From contig CAJNOI010000298.1 of assembly GCA_905250115.1 (NCBI GenBank), positions 7,104 to 71,103 of the forward strand: a stretch of DNA of 64,000 bases, in the 5' to 3' direction. Shown one piece after another: positions 1-11,608 of the stretch (within the stretch, counting starts at the first letter, position 1; each line of letters starts with the position of its first letter). Source of the DNA: Adineta steineri (Eukaryota; Rotifera; Eurotatoria; Adinetida; Adinetidae). The notes under the pieces are model-generated. The model was not told the origin of the DNA and did no database searches. It saw only the letters and a program-made list of their open reading frames with translations. The translations under genes were made by a program, and so were the position numbers.

Positions 1-40
1 TGACAATACTATGAAATCATTGAAATTTTCGGATGAATGA
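1..40 (+). CDS. 3' end of a secreted PsbP-like family protein (copy 1, truncated by window edge)
   Basis: The first 40 bases encode the last 12 residues and TGA stop of a third member of the small secreted protein family found complete at 1078-1926 and 5025-5758. The reading (DNTMKSLKFSDE, stop) is identical to the end of the 5025-5758 copy. The following ~620 bases are also closely similar to the 3' flank of that copy, so the duplication unit includes flanking DNA. The rest of the gene lies outside the window. Confidence 0.85.
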   Translation, partial: DNTMKSLKFSDE

Positions 41-1017
41 ATCTTCTGTTTTTTTGTGTTGTCTTCAATTAGTGTAGTTTAAAAAAAATAAATTCACTTT
101 TTTGTTTATTCAAAAGATAAACATTGAAAGTTTATCGACGTATATTTGAAATTCAGACATGTTTGTTTTTGAACCAGTGTAGAGAAAGGACAGAAAATCG
201 AAAATTTGTTTCAAATGATACGAGATAAGTATATCAGATTCATTCATCACTGCTTCACAGAGAGATTGATATAAATGGCTAGTTATACAACATAAAAGTG
301 TTTTTCAGTAATATGATAGTCATAATTCGATGTTATCAAAGTTGGAGAACTGATAAATACGTTCTATTTTATTTTATTTTATTTTCTATGTGAAAGTATA
401 TATAGATTACAAAGCAAATGAAAAATCTTATACTCACACCCGCGCCCAAAACAATTCTGTTACATAACTCAAACAATAAATTTATTTCGCTCGTTTATTT
501 CATAACAGATTCAATTTTAATGTAAAAATAAGTGGTAGTGAATTATAATCTATGCAGAAAAACAAAATAATTTATCTTCATGAACGACAATCTACTCATA
601 ATTTAATTTAACTTTTCTTCACAAGCTTTTATCATAATTCAGAATTTAACCAGGAATATAAATATTATTCTCATCAGATCATGTAACAGTGATCTAAGAT
701 TATCGATTTTAAAGTATATAATAGTGACTGTTTCTTTTCTAAGAAAGAAAAGGATGTCGGTGTGGGTATAAAAATAATACATTCACTCACACCCTTGTAA
801 TAATTTATTTCATTCTTAACATTGTGCATTCATTTTCGAGGGACATCTTGAATCAATTGAACAGGAAAAAGACAGATGTGCTTGTTCTAATTGCATAAAA
901 ATGCTGTGACTATTAATATGTTTATAACGAAAATTTCATGAAAACTTTTCTTTCTTAATGAATTATTCAATTATGAATTTGCTGTGACAAATTGGTTTGA
1001 TCATATGTAACAGACGC
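41..1017. other. Intergenic: duplicated 3' flank and upstream region
   Basis: No gene seen. Bases 41-~665 resemble 5759-~6435 (3' flank of copy 3). Bases ~455-1017 resemble ~4325-4966 (upstream of copy 3). A short GT/CA hairpin of the dispersed family lies at about 759-794. Confidence 0.6.
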
Positions 1018-1027
1018 TATATAAATA
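1018..1027 (+). promoter_or_regulatory. TATA box of secreted-protein copy 2
   Basis: TATATAAATA lies 60 nt before the start codon of the 1078 gene. The same block, including the adjoining AACGTTC, occurs 58 nt before the start of the paralogue at 5025. Conservation between copies and the position support a core promoter. Confidence 0.55.
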
Positions 1028-1077
1028 AACGTTCACTACATTTATTAAACACTCATAAAAATATTTCTAAGAATCAA

Positions 1078-1926
1078 ATGGCATCTCAATTTTTAATATT
1101 ATTAGCAATTGTTTGTTTGGTACGACTTGGTTGTACTGAACGTATGTGTAAGTTATACACGATATATACTTCGTTTGTTTAAAAATCTATTAAAAAGAAC
1201 TATGAATGATATTTAAATAATTTACCTCTGAATATACTTGAGTATTTCCAAGGAAAAAATAGCTTGATATCATCTAAAACAGCCAGTTGTTTTCGATAAA
1301 TTTGATTTTTGATTAAAGAAGAAATCTATATTTTCATTTTTTTATTAGTGATTTTGGACAAGTTCGAAATGCCTGATAATTATTATAAGAATGATTTCTT
1401 GGGTGTATCAATTGAAAAGCCTGATGGATGGTATAGAGTACCTGATGAAAAATTACGTTCAACATTCCTAATAGCTTCTAATCCATCGTTTTATGAGAAT
1501 GAATCAATAAGTGATGTTCTCAATAGAACAAATAATACTCTAATACCATTATTTGGTTTCAGTGAATATCAATTAAGTGTTCAAAACGGAAAATTTAATC
1601 CATATATTATTGGATTTGTTACAAGATTAAGAAATGAAACAGCGAAAGAAAGTGAATGCGAAAGTTTTATTCGTTTAGACGACTTTCTTGATAGTACAAT
1701 ACTAATTAAAGACGCGAGTACTTGTTTTGAAGTTAATTTCAATGGAAAAATATATTATAGTGAAGAATTATATTTAAAAAATGGCAACAAGTATTATAGA
1801 CAAACTCAATATGTTAGACGTAAAAAAAATAATTATGTCTTTACATTTTCATTATTTTACGACGATAAAATTAACAAAATTCAACTTCATAATATTATGA
1901 ATACATTGAAATTTTCGGACGAATAA
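1078..1926 (+). CDS. Small secreted protein, PsbP/Mog1-like fold suspected (copy 2)
   Basis: Two exons, 1078-1147 and 1349-1926, joined by a GTAAGT...TTATTAG intron; product 215 aa. Exon 1 encodes a typical signal peptide (hydrophobic run LILLAIVCLVRLG after MASQF). The mature part opens with a motif of the form NYYxNxxLGxSIEKPDGWY and ends near a TFSLFYDD...MNTLKFSDE segment. This layout, an aromatic-rich start and a final strand-helix, recalls PsbP/DUF1795-type proteins, but that is a resemblance only. The paralogue at 5025 has the same exon 1 length (70 nt) and intron phase. The protein is probably exported; function unknown. Confidence 0.8.
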
Positions 1927-2292
1927 ATCTTCTGTTTGTTTTTGTTGTTGTGTACAATTAGTGTAGTTTGAAAAAAATAAATTCACTTTTTTATTTATTC
2001 AAATAGTACGTAAAAATATTCAAATAGAATTTTCTAAAATATAAACTTCTTTTCAAAGAATTTTTATTGCAAATCAATTTAAATTACAAAAGATGAAGAA
2101 TTTAACATTTATTTATTCGAATTTTTTATTGGAAATTACTCATTAAATTATAGGTTGATAAGAAAAAGTAAAAAGATTTTTCTTCGTTATTTTCTTATCA
2201 AAAATTTATTCGATTTTTTTGTATTGATTTTCAATAATAAAACTTTATTTCTTCTTTTACTTCTCGATTATTTAATCAATAAAAAATTTCAT
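1927..2292. other. Intergenic, AT-rich
   Basis: The first ~90 bases match the 3' flank of the other family copies, with an AATAAATTCACTTT block likely to hold polyadenylation signals. The rest is low-complexity AT DNA between convergent genes; nothing else seen. Confidence 0.5.
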
Positions 2293-3720
2293 TCACGAAA
2301 TTAATTCAAATTTTTGAATTCGATGATTAGCCACATCAGCAACATAAAGATTTCCTTCGTCATCAAAAGATAAACCATGGGGATGATTCAATTGATTTGA
2401 TTGATATCCGCTACCATTTCCACCAACAACAATTTCACCTTCTTCTTTTCCTTCACACCAACGCATTACTCGATTATTTGCAGCATCTGCCACATAGATT
2501 TGACCCAAATAATCAACAATAACTCCTCGAGGATTAGACAACTGATCGAGATTGCTTCCTTGACCATTTCCTCCAGCCACAATTATTCCTTCTTTTGCAT
2601 CTTTTCTCCATTTCATCACACGATGATTGCTCTCATCTGATACATAAACAGATTGATCTTCATCAACAAAGATAGAACGAGGAGCATGAAATTGATTGAG
2701 TTGATTTCCTTGTCCATTTCCACCTGCCACTACAATTCCTTTGTCGTTGTATTCTCCCACTTTCCATCGTCTCACTTCATTCTTGTTCCAATTAGAAACA
2801 TAAAGAAATCCATGTTTATCTATTGCCAAGCCCCAACAGAAAACATTGTCAATGAGAATTTGTTGAGTTTGATTCAACCATTGAATCACTCGTGTGTTCG
2901 AAAAATCAGCAATGATGATCGAATGACTTTGTTGATCAACAATCAGATCTGTTGGATAACTCAGTTGATCCATCTGATCTCCTTCGCGATTTCCACCGGC
3001 AATGATCTGTCCTTCTTTTGCATTATATTTCCATTCAACAATACGATGATTATTAGAATCAGGAATGAAAATATTTTTCTTTTCATCAATAAAGATTCCA
3101 TCAGGCCAATGGAGTTGATTTAGTTGTTGTCCTTCTCCATTCCCACCAGCTACAGTGATAGCATTTTGTTTCCATTTAAGATTGATCTTATCTAAAATAA
3201 ATGAAGTTTTTTGTTTCAAATATCTTGAGAGTGTGGTAAGATTGTTGCATCTATCATCCATTGATTCACTCACTTTTCATTGGTGGACAGATACTTTGAT
3301 CAGCCATTGTAACTGGATAACAAATAGGCAGATCATCACATTGGGGATGTTGAACACAGATTGTATTCGGTTGATGACATGAATTGTCTGAAGAGTTGCA
3401 CCGTAAAAGACGAGAACATATCGGCCAGAGGAACCCACAAACGCCTGTATCATTATTGGTACCTATCGTACGAAAGCATCCTCATGCACTGTTTGTCGAG
3501 CATTCACTATACTGAGGTGTTTTCTCACATATTTGAGATTTGATTTGAACTATGAAAGTGATATACTAATACATATAAACATAAAAAATAGAATAAAAAT
3601 CAAACCTGTTGTACTAGAATATAAAATTAATGAATATTAACAAAATGAATGGTAAAAGTCAGTAATTTTTTACCTGAGAATAATAAAAACAATATAGCAA
3701 TGAATCTTGACTGTATTCAT
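2293..3720 (-). CDS. Secreted NHL-repeat beta-propeller protein with an in-frame TGA in its Cys-rich N-terminal exon (possible pseudogene)
   Basis: The large exon 3191-2293 encodes six NHL repeats (each about VAGGNGxGxxLNQL...P..I.VD....IYVAD..NHRVxxW), enough for a six-bladed propeller. Upstream, phases fit three more exons: 3720-3674 (signal peptide MNTVKIHCYIVFIIL), an 8-nt microexon 3613-3606, and 3549-3274, a Cys-rich module with about ten cysteines. All introns are GT-AG (60, 56 and 82 nt) and the total length is a multiple of three. One TGA sits in frame at 3484-3482. Either the gene is broken there, the base is a sequence error, or a 27-nt GT-AG segment (3492-3466) is spliced out. NHL propellers usually mediate protein or glycan binding; ligand unknown. 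It lies antisense between two copies of the secreted family. Confidence 0.7.
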
Positions 3721-4966
3721 AGTTGATTTTAAAATAAGAGAATATAATGAAAAAATGTGTGTTTTTATTTCTGAAACATAGATAATATCTTAAGCCAATA
3801 TAATTGAAATATAACAGATGCATTTATTCACATATCAATAAGTGGAAATTTGATATTGGTTTCATTTCTTCTAATCGCTCTGCTTGTATCCTATAACGAA
3901 TACAATAAAAATGTAATTGAAAAATGCATAGATCATCATGTGATAAAGTTACGATTCAACTGGTATTTGTATATTTTCAAAGAATAAAATATTGATCAGT
4001 AACAGTTATTTTCAAGATTGGAAAAAATTACTGCTTTCAAATGTAGTTTCAGATATAATTTTGTCTTATATTTAATAAGAAAAGGAGAATGTTTTGAGTA
4101 GCATTTATTCGATATAGTACCAACGCTTAGAAGAAAAGTAAATTCAAAGAAAAAGTAATTCTCAATGAAAAGAATTATTTCTAATTTTATGTCACACCAG
4201 CAAAACCTTTATCAGAAATCTCCAACAACTACCTGAAGTGCGGGTATGGGCGTTGATGTGACTATCATGTTCTTTTCAACTACACCCACACTCAGCTATA
4301 TCACAGGATATTAAAAATATAGATTTCTGTTACATAACTCAAACAATAAATTTATTTCGTCTGTTTATTCCATAATAGATCTAAGCTGAATGAAAATAAG
4401 TAATAGTGAATTATAATCTATGCGGGAAAACAAAATAATATATCTTCCGAACGAAAACCTACTCATAATTTAATTTAACTTTTCTTCACAAGTTTTTATG
4501 ATAATTAAGAATACTAATACTGTTCTCATGAGATCTTGTAATAGTCATCTAACAGTATTGATTTTAAAGTATATAATAATGGCTACTTCTTTTTCTAAAC
4601 AAAAAAAAGGGTATGGGCGTGTTTTCAGAAAGCATATACCCACGACCATCTTCAAATTGTAGGTTATCTTTGTTTGATTGCTAAGTATTTGCTTTGTTTA
4701 TAATGCCTTAACGATTTCATGGGTTGTATGAAGAAATAGAGAAATTTTGTAACAGCTTATTTCATTCTTAACAGTGTGTATTCATTTTCGAGAAACATCT
4801 TGAATCAATTGAAAAGGAAACAGACAGATGTGCTTGCTCTAATTGGATATTAAAGCTGTGACTAAGAATGTGTGACGAAAATTCCGTGAAAAATTTTTTT
4901 TCCTTAATGAATTATTCAATTAGGAATTTGATGTGACAAATTGGTTTGATCATGTGTAATAGACGC
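3721..4966. other. Intergenic, AT-rich, with two weak GT/CA hairpins
   Basis: No coding signal seen. Hairpins of the dispersed family lie at about 4238-4297 (GCGGGTATGGGCG ... CTACACCCACACTC) and 4609-4640. From ~4325 onward the sequence is a diverged copy of 455-1017, the upstream region of copy 2. Confidence 0.5.
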
Positions 4967-4976
4967 TATATAAATA
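4967..4976 (+). promoter_or_regulatory. TATA box of secreted-protein copy 3
   Basis: TATATAAATA, 58 nt before the start codon at 5025, in the same context as the copy 2 promoter at 1018. Confidence 0.55.
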
Positions 4977-5024
4977 AACGTTCGCTACATCTATTACACA
5001 TACGAAAATATTTCTAAGAATCAA

Positions 5025-5758
5025 ATGGCATCTCAATGGTTCATATCATTCGCAATTGTTTGTTTGGTACGACTTGGTTGTACTGGACGTATATGTAAGT
5101 TACTCTTGATATATACTTCGTTTTTTTAAAACATATTAAAAATAACTATGAATGATACTTAAAGAAGAAATCTATATTTTTTCTTCGGTTTTTAATAGTG
5201 CCTTTGGATAATCAACATGCACTTGATAATTATTATGAAAATGCTTTGTTGGGTCTATCAATCGAAAAGCCTGATGGATGGTATAAAATGACTGATGATG
5301 AATTACAGTCATTATTCCAAATTGTTACTGGTCCATTGCTTTCTAATAACAATATAACAAGTGACAAGGTAATCCCGTTATTTGATTTCAGTAAATATCA
5401 AATTGGTATTCAAAATGGAAAATTTAATCCAAACATTGTTGCAGTGGTTTCGAAATTGACAGATGAAGATATGAAGGAAAGTGAATGCGATAGTTTTATT
5501 AGTTCAAACAAATTACTTCAAGGTACACAACTAGCAACAACAGATATAAGTAATTGCGCTAAAGTTAATTTCGATGGAAAAACGTTCTCCAGTCAAATAT
5601 CACATTTAAGTGTGAACGGCATGAATTTTACACAAGTTCAATTTGTTCGACATTCAAAAAATAATTATTTCTTTACTTTCACATTATCTTACAACGATGA
5701 GATTAGCAAATCTCAACTTGACAATACTATGAAATCATTGAAATTTTCGGATGAATGA
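5025..5758 (+). CDS. Small secreted protein, PsbP/Mog1-like fold suspected (copy 3)
   Basis: Two exons, 5025-5094 and 5199-5758, phase 1, GTAAGT...TTAATAG intron; product 209 aa. The signal peptide begins MASQWFISFAIVCLVRLG. The mature protein carries LGLSIEKPDGWYKM near its start and YFFTFTLSYNDE...MKSLKFSDE at its end, aligning with the copy at 1078 over its whole length with moderate divergence, while the promoter and 3' flank are better conserved. Four Cys positions are partly shared. Function unknown; export likely. This and the 1-40 fragment indicate recent local duplication. Confidence 0.8.
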
Positions 5759-6453
5759 ATCTTCTATTTCTTTTTGTGTTGTCTTCAATTAATGTAGTTT
5801 AAAGAAAATAAATTCACTTTTTTGTTTATTCAAAAGATATACATTGAAAGTTTATTGAGGTATATTTGAAATAATGATACATAGGAAGAAAATGATAGTA
5901 AGCTGTGAGATCAAGACAGTTCGTATATCAGTGTCTATGAGATTATTAGAAAGGACTTATAGTTGAAATTCAGACATGTTTGCTTTGTAACTAATGTAGA
6001 AGAAGGACAGAAAATCGAAAATTTGTTTCAGATAATACGAGATAAGTATATCAGATTCATTCATAACTACTCCACAGAGAGATTGATATAAATGGCTAGT
6101 TATACAACATAAAAGTGTTTTTCCGTAATATGATAGTCATAGTTCGATGTTCCCAATGGTTGAGAACTGATAAATGCGTTCTATTTTATTTTATTTTCTA
6201 TGTGAAAGTATATATAAATTACAAACTAATTGAAAAACCCTATACTCACACCCAAAACAATTTTGTTACATAACTCAACCAATAAATTTATTTCGCTCGT
6301 TTATTTCATAATAGATTCAATTTTAATGTAACAATAACTGATGGCGAATTATAATCTATGCAGAAAAACAAAATCATTTATCTTTATGAACAAAAATCTA
6401 CTCATAATTTAATTTAACTTCTCTTCACAAGATTTTATGCAGAAATATAAATA
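5759..6453. other. Intergenic: 3' flank of copy 3 plus a partial further copy of the array's upstream region
   Basis: Bases 5759-~6435 align with 41-~665, with one insertion near 5875-5965. The 6240-6435 part again matches the upstream region of the family genes, but the match stops where the next gene (antisense) begins, so this is the array boundary. Confidence 0.6.
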
Positions 6454-7272
6454 CTATTCGGATGTTTCATATAATGATTTATCTTCAGGAAAATACCAAA
6501 TACGTTGTTCTCCTTTTGATAAATATGAAGCGAGTCCAGTCTTTGAAAGAGTCCATTTTTTATCTATAAATTCACAATGAGTTAAACTGCAAACACCTGC
6601 TCGAATTGGAGACATATCCCATGTTGATGTATTGTTTTGTTCTTGTATTGTTGTAATTTCAATTCCTTGATTATGTTCTTTAGTAATTGTTATCAATGCT
6701 CTTACACCTTCGACTAATGTTGCTGCATGAGTAATAATTAAAATATTACAATCATCCGTATGAGCATCTAATGTACATTGTAAAACTCGTTTCAGACGAT
6801 CACGTAATTGTTGACGAGTTTCTCCTTTTACTTGTAAATAATAATCAGGTTTAAATATACTCTGATAATCTTGATCAAAATATTCGATATATTGTAAAAT
6901 TTCAGTGTGTTCATCCAATGGTTGAAAGATATTATTTTCATTCCACATAGCATCAGAACCGTGAAACTCACCATAGCCTGGTTCTAATCGAATTTTTATC
7001 AAGTCATTATTTGATAGAACATTCTTATTTAACTCTTTAGCGACTTGTAATGCTGTTTGAATAGTACGTAAAAATGGTGATGCATAAATATGAGTTATAC
7101 GTGGTTTTAATTCAGTAACATATATTCCAAGTTCATGTGCTTGTTGAAGACCATAAGATGAAAGTGGAGAATCATACTGTCTTTTCGCTGTTTCAATCCA
7201 TGTCCTATCAATCCAATCAGTACGTTCACCATGTCGAGCAAAATAAATATTTTTTGTTTGTACTGTTGCCAT
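6454..7272 (-). CDS. Histidine phosphatase (phosphoglycerate-mutase-like / UBASH3-type)
   Basis: Single-exon protein of 272 aa. Near the N terminus it has the catalytic RHGER motif (R13, H14, residues 13-17). This is followed by SSYGLQQAHELG, the YASPFLRTIQTA segment typical of the superfamily, a LEPGYGEF stretch (acidic partner region) and a C-terminal IIITHAATL motif with the second catalytic His. The RHGERTDW opening resembles the phosphatase domain of UBASH3/Sts proteins more than glycolytic PGM. Substrate cannot be read from sequence. It is transcribed toward the secreted-protein array. Confidence 0.85.
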   Translation of the reverse strand: MATVQTKNIYFARHGERTDWIDRTWIETAKRQYDSPLSSYGLQQAHELGIYVTELKPRITHIYASPFLRTIQTALQVAKELNKNVLSNNDLIKIRLEPGYGEFHGSDAMWNENNIFQPLDEHTEILQYIEYFDQDYQSIFKPDYYLQVKGETRQQLRDRLKRVLQCTLDAHTDDCNILIITHAATLVEGVRALITITKEHNQGIEITTIQEQNNTSTWDMSPIRAGVCSLTHCEFIDKKWTLSKTGLASYLSKGEQRIWYFPEDKSLYETSE

Positions 7273-7700
7273 TGCTTTCAGTGTATATAAATATTTTACA
7301 TGTGCTTCTTCTATACTCGCTATACTTTTTCTTTTTCTTCTTGCTCGTTAAGGGCAAAACGTGTCGATAAGCGCAACTTCAACTAATAGCTACATAATAC
7401 AGTCATGAAGCAATACTACGATTAATCGTACAGTTATTATTATTTGCGTTTACTATTACCATATATAAAAGTTGGATATTTATTAGCTAGGATCAAAACC
7501 AATTCATGCTAACGTATGTACTTCATACAATTCACTATATTATTTTCATTGCAAATATCTTTAAATAGTCAGGAATTTATCGCGATTAACAATAGTTTTC
7601 ATTGTGAAATAGATGTCACTATTAAAAATTGATTTATTTCGTTAAAAATGAATAATTTTCTATACATGATTATAAATAAAAAAAATATTATTCTAATGTT
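7273..7700. other. Intergenic, AT-rich
   Basis: Promoter-side DNA of the histidine phosphatase and 3' flank of the antisense GST; no further element recognised. Confidence 0.4.
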
Positions 7701-8673
7701 TTATTTCATTTCTTGAACAGCTTTCCATGATGGTCTTGATGATATTCTCTCCCACCATTGTTTAACATTAGGTCTTGATTCAAACAGATCACCATCACCA
7801 AATTTAATAATAAATTGAGCACAAGGTAAATGAAATAAATCAGCCATAGTATATACCTATGATATTTTAAAATAAAAAGTAATAGAGAAAAAATTTTCTA
7901 CTTACCTGTCCAGCTAGATATGGTTGTTTCGAAAGAATATTTTCATATACATTCAATTTTGAACCAAGATCTTCTCTATACTGCGCTACTTTAATTGGAT
8001 CAGGTTCTTTTTGATAGAATATCCTATTTAAAACAAATGAGATACAAAGATCTTTTTATATTGTATTTACTTTTTGACAACCGTCTCTCTAATTAAAGCA
8101 TTTGCAGGTGGATCGAAATTAAATGCTTCAATATTAGCAGCTTGTTCAAAGAAAGCACGTGCTTGAATATCTTTTGATGGAATCAATTCCGTACCTTTGC
8201 CTTTATATTTTTCTTCCAAATAACGACAAATAGCTCTTGATTCTAAAAGTATTTTACTTTATTAAAAAGAAAAAAAATTTCTTGATACTAACCGTAGATT
8301 TTAAAACCATCTACATCAATAAGTACAGGAAATAGACCAAATGGTTGCATTCCTTCTACATATTGACGTGACTATAATAGAAGAAAATTATTCTCGATTT
8401 CTTTTTTTTTGTTGTTTAAATTACTTTCTGTTCACTTTCCATAATTTTCAATGGTTTAAGTTCATATTTCAAACCTTTTTCTGCAAGTGTAACTAAAACA
8501 CGTTGTGTATTTGTTGATAATACTAAACCATGAACAATTATACCGCCTTTTGATGTCTAAGAAATATATATATAATTAGATAAAAGAAAAAAAATTATAA
8601 TTATTCTTACTTCAATATCATTCGGCGCAGGCACTGTCGCCCTACGTGTTAAATTACTAGCTGTACCGCCCAT
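7701..8673 (-). CDS. Glutathione S-transferase (six exons)
   Basis: Exons 8673-8611, 8556-8425, 8371-8293, 8242-8071, 8023-7906 and 7856-7701 join in frame to give 239 aa. The thioredoxin-like domain is residues ~22-100 (VHGLVLSTNTQRVLVTLAEKG, then GLFPVLIDVDGFKIYESRAICRYL, the cis-Pro and ES-R glutathione-binding motif). An all-helical C-terminal domain follows, with YLAGQVYTMADLFHLP (N-capping box region) and a final RPNVKQWWERISSRPSWK. The ending with SRPSW is phi/theta-like as in fungal and plant GSTs. Expected role: cytosolic conjugation of glutathione to electrophiles. All introns are 45-60 nt GT-AG. Confidence 0.9.
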
Positions 8674-9945
8674 TATTTGACTTGTTTAATAAGTAGAAGA
8701 TGATCTGAGACTTTCAATGGAATTTATATAAATTTTATATAAAAAAAATGCCTCATCATCCTATCATGTACATTCATAGATAAGCTTAATTAAAATCTTA
8801 CACAGTCTACTTAACAATGTCAGAAAAAGAAGAAAAAACGTTGTCATGATGATGTCACTATTATAATGTATCTCTTTTTTTAGAGCAATGAGTAATTAAA
8901 ATAGACTTATATTTTTATTCTACAAAAAAAGTCATTCCAATTGGTTTTATTTCGTTCCGGAAGTAAAATCGTTATCGCCATGATAGAATTCGATCGATTT
9001 TTCCTAGAGCAGGCAGTATTTTAGTTATGAATTAAATTTACACAATGATCATGACTCATATTTAATCTATTCTTTTCTAAAGTGAAAAATTGTGTTAGTG
9101 ACAGTATCATGACAAGGTTTTTTGCTTCTTTCTCATATTCTCGATTAGAATTAATTTCATCATAGCATCAATATCCGATTATGTTATTATAATGAATCAT
9201 TTTTTACTTAATGTCAATAAATTTTAGATGAGATTAAAATTATGAGTAACGGTTCAAGAAATAATTTTGTAAGACGTGTTATCAGTCTTAACCAAAAAAA
9301 AAGAGATAATGAGTAAATTTGTAGAGATTAATTCATCTTTTAAAGTGTAGGAACGAAAATATACTCTCATTCATCTTATATTTGCAACGACATCTACTTT
9401 CAAGATCGATATATTAAATATTTCAAGAAATAATTCAAATTAGATCGTCTTTTTTTTTGAAAAATTTAGCTAAAGTAAATCAATTGTTTTGAAGGTGTAG
9501 AAATTTCAAGATTTACATTCAAACACCAACCAAAATTAATCTAGATCAAATAATCAATACAACATGATGAATTCTATATTGACAATTTGATTTGACTGAT
9601 ACACAAATAATCCAACGTGGACTGATTCATATAAAAATTATTTTGTCTTAGTGACATTATACTAAACAGAAGATAAGCACGAATAGAATGAATAATCATT
9701 GATTATTATTAATATTTATTTAAATTTCGAGACGTGAGAATATGACTTTTTTTTTTAGGAAACTAACATCAATATTAGTACGTGTATTCTCTTATGTTGA
9801 ACTAAGAGATAGAGAGATAATTATTCTAAATGCACATAGAAGAAAAAGAGATAGATATATAATAGGAGAAATTTAAGCTTATTTTTATATCATATCTAAT
9901 CATTTTAGATCTTCATTTCGGCATTATTGACTTTGTGATATATAT
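8674..9945. other. Intergenic, AT-rich, between divergent GST and Gγ genes
   Basis: No open frames with coding character. Runs of A/T only; it presumably holds both promoters. Nothing else recognised. Confidence 0.4.
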
Positions 9946-10212
9946 GTAAGTATTATTCGAAGAATTTTTAAAAAATCTTAATGTGAAGTTATTTTTTTTT
10001 CTAGAGAGAACCTATCGATTACGAATAATATGGAAAAAATTGTTCAACAATTACGAACTGAAGCTAATATTCAACCAATAAAAGTATCGCTAGCATGCAA
10101 AGATTTAATTCAATACTGTCAAAATCACGAACATGATGATGTACTTGCACGTGGCTTCGACAAAACTCCAAATCCATACGCCATGAAAAAAAACCCATGT
10201 GTTCTCATATAA
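9946..10212 (+). CDS. Heterotrimeric G-protein gamma subunit (CDS 10030-10212; 5' UTR intron 9946-10004)
   Basis: The coding exon gives 60 aa: an N-terminal amphipathic helix (KIVQQLRTEANIQPIKVS), the GGL-type core ACKDLIQYCQ, an NPYAMKK segment equivalent to the NPF motif of Gγ, and a C-terminal CaaX box CVLI for prenylation. Length and order match Gγ. A GTAAGT...TTTTCTAG intron lies just upstream in the 5' leader. The product should pair with Gβ at the plasma membrane in GPCR signalling. Confidence 0.9.
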
Positions 10213-10364
10213 AAATCGAACATCTTATTAATAAAATGATTACTTTATTCTCTTGCTAATCATTTCTATTTGTTTGAAAAATTACATCTGTGAACATATA
10301 TTTATATTTATTATGCTTTTTGTTTTAAAAATTATTTATGAAAAAAAAAAAAGTTGAAGTTCAT

Positions 10365-11608
10365 TTAAGAATATTTATAATTCGAGTTATTATTCTGAGG
10401 AAGACCATATTCTGCTGCATTAGGTCGTTGCTGATTATTAATTGGCATATTTTTTTCATCCCAATCATCAAACCAACTATCGATTCCACCTAATAGAATT
10501 TTTACTATATACTATAAAATAAAAAAATATAGAAAATTCTAAGAGAAAAATCAATAAGAACTTACATCACCGAAACTGAATGCCATGTTAGTACCACGAC
10601 AAGCTTGAATTTGTTTTCTTTCACTTCGATAATCATCAACAACATCAAGATTTGGAATTTTTTTATCCCAATCATTCAAATATGCCATAGATTCATCATC
10701 ATCTAAAATATTTTTTTTATAAAATATCAGTTGATTTACTCGAATATTTTCATTTTACCTGTACAAACAATAAATGTAACTGGAATTTGATTTGTAGGTT
10801 TACGTTCATTTTTAAGAACATGCTCTAATGTATGAATATCTGTACGTTCTCTTTCATCTGTTGGTACCCCATCAGTAGCTATCAGAATAAGTAAGTTCCG
10901 TTCATAAATTTGATTACGTTTATCTTTAAGGACTTGTCGAAGAACAGGTACGATTGGTGTTGCACCTAAAATTTATTTAAATTGAATTATTGATGAATAA
11001 TTTAATTTTCTATTTACCTTCTGGATCCATAGCAAAGACAATCTCTAAGTCTGATGAATTACGTACATTTAACATTGGTTCACGATTAAGAAAGTAGACG
11101 TCAACACCATCGGTATCAAGTATACTAGCTAGTTCAACAACAATTGATACTGTTTGCTTCAGTTCATCCCCTATAAAAAAAACTAATTTTAAAAGATTCT
11201 TACAGTAATATATATTTAAATCATACAACGTGTTCTTTGATTTTGTAATGGATTGGTATTTTCACCTGAAAAATCAATGTATTCATACATAGATTAAGAA
11301 GCATATAATCTAATAACTCACCAATGGGTGCAGTCATTGAACCTGAGTCATCACAGATAAAAACAATTTCATAACCTTTAAGTTTATGTAATCTTTCAGC
11401 AAAACTTGGACTAACTAAATAGATAAATATTTTTATGATGCATATCTTACAAAATATACTTACTTTCGTAACGATTGACAAATTGATCAAAATTAGGTGA
11501 GCGTTGTTCATTTGATATCGGATTATTTTGGTTTGAACGATTATCATTGACAACGGACTGATAAGGTGGTGGTGGAGCTGATGGTTGCGACTGATTGTAT
11601 GGATTCAT
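10365..11608 (-). CDS. von Willebrand factor A domain protein (seven exons)
   Basis: Exons 11608-11464, 11414-11322, 11265-11227, 11170-11018, 10965-10759, 10702-10566 and 10511-10365 keep phase and give 306 aa. The N terminus is Pro-rich and disordered (PSAPPPPYQS). The vWA domain starts at about residue 60 with VFICDDSGSM, a MIDAS DxSxS motif. It continues through RTRWDELKQTV and DVYFLNRE to LLILIATDGVPTDE and IPVTFIVCT. The C-terminal tail is acidic then Asn-rich. The layout matches cytosolic vWA proteins shared by fungi and protists, not extracellular matrix proteins: there is no signal peptide. Metal-dependent protein binding is likely; partner unknown. An upstream in-frame ATG at 11638 is possible but adds an unlikely segment. 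Confidence 0.88.
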
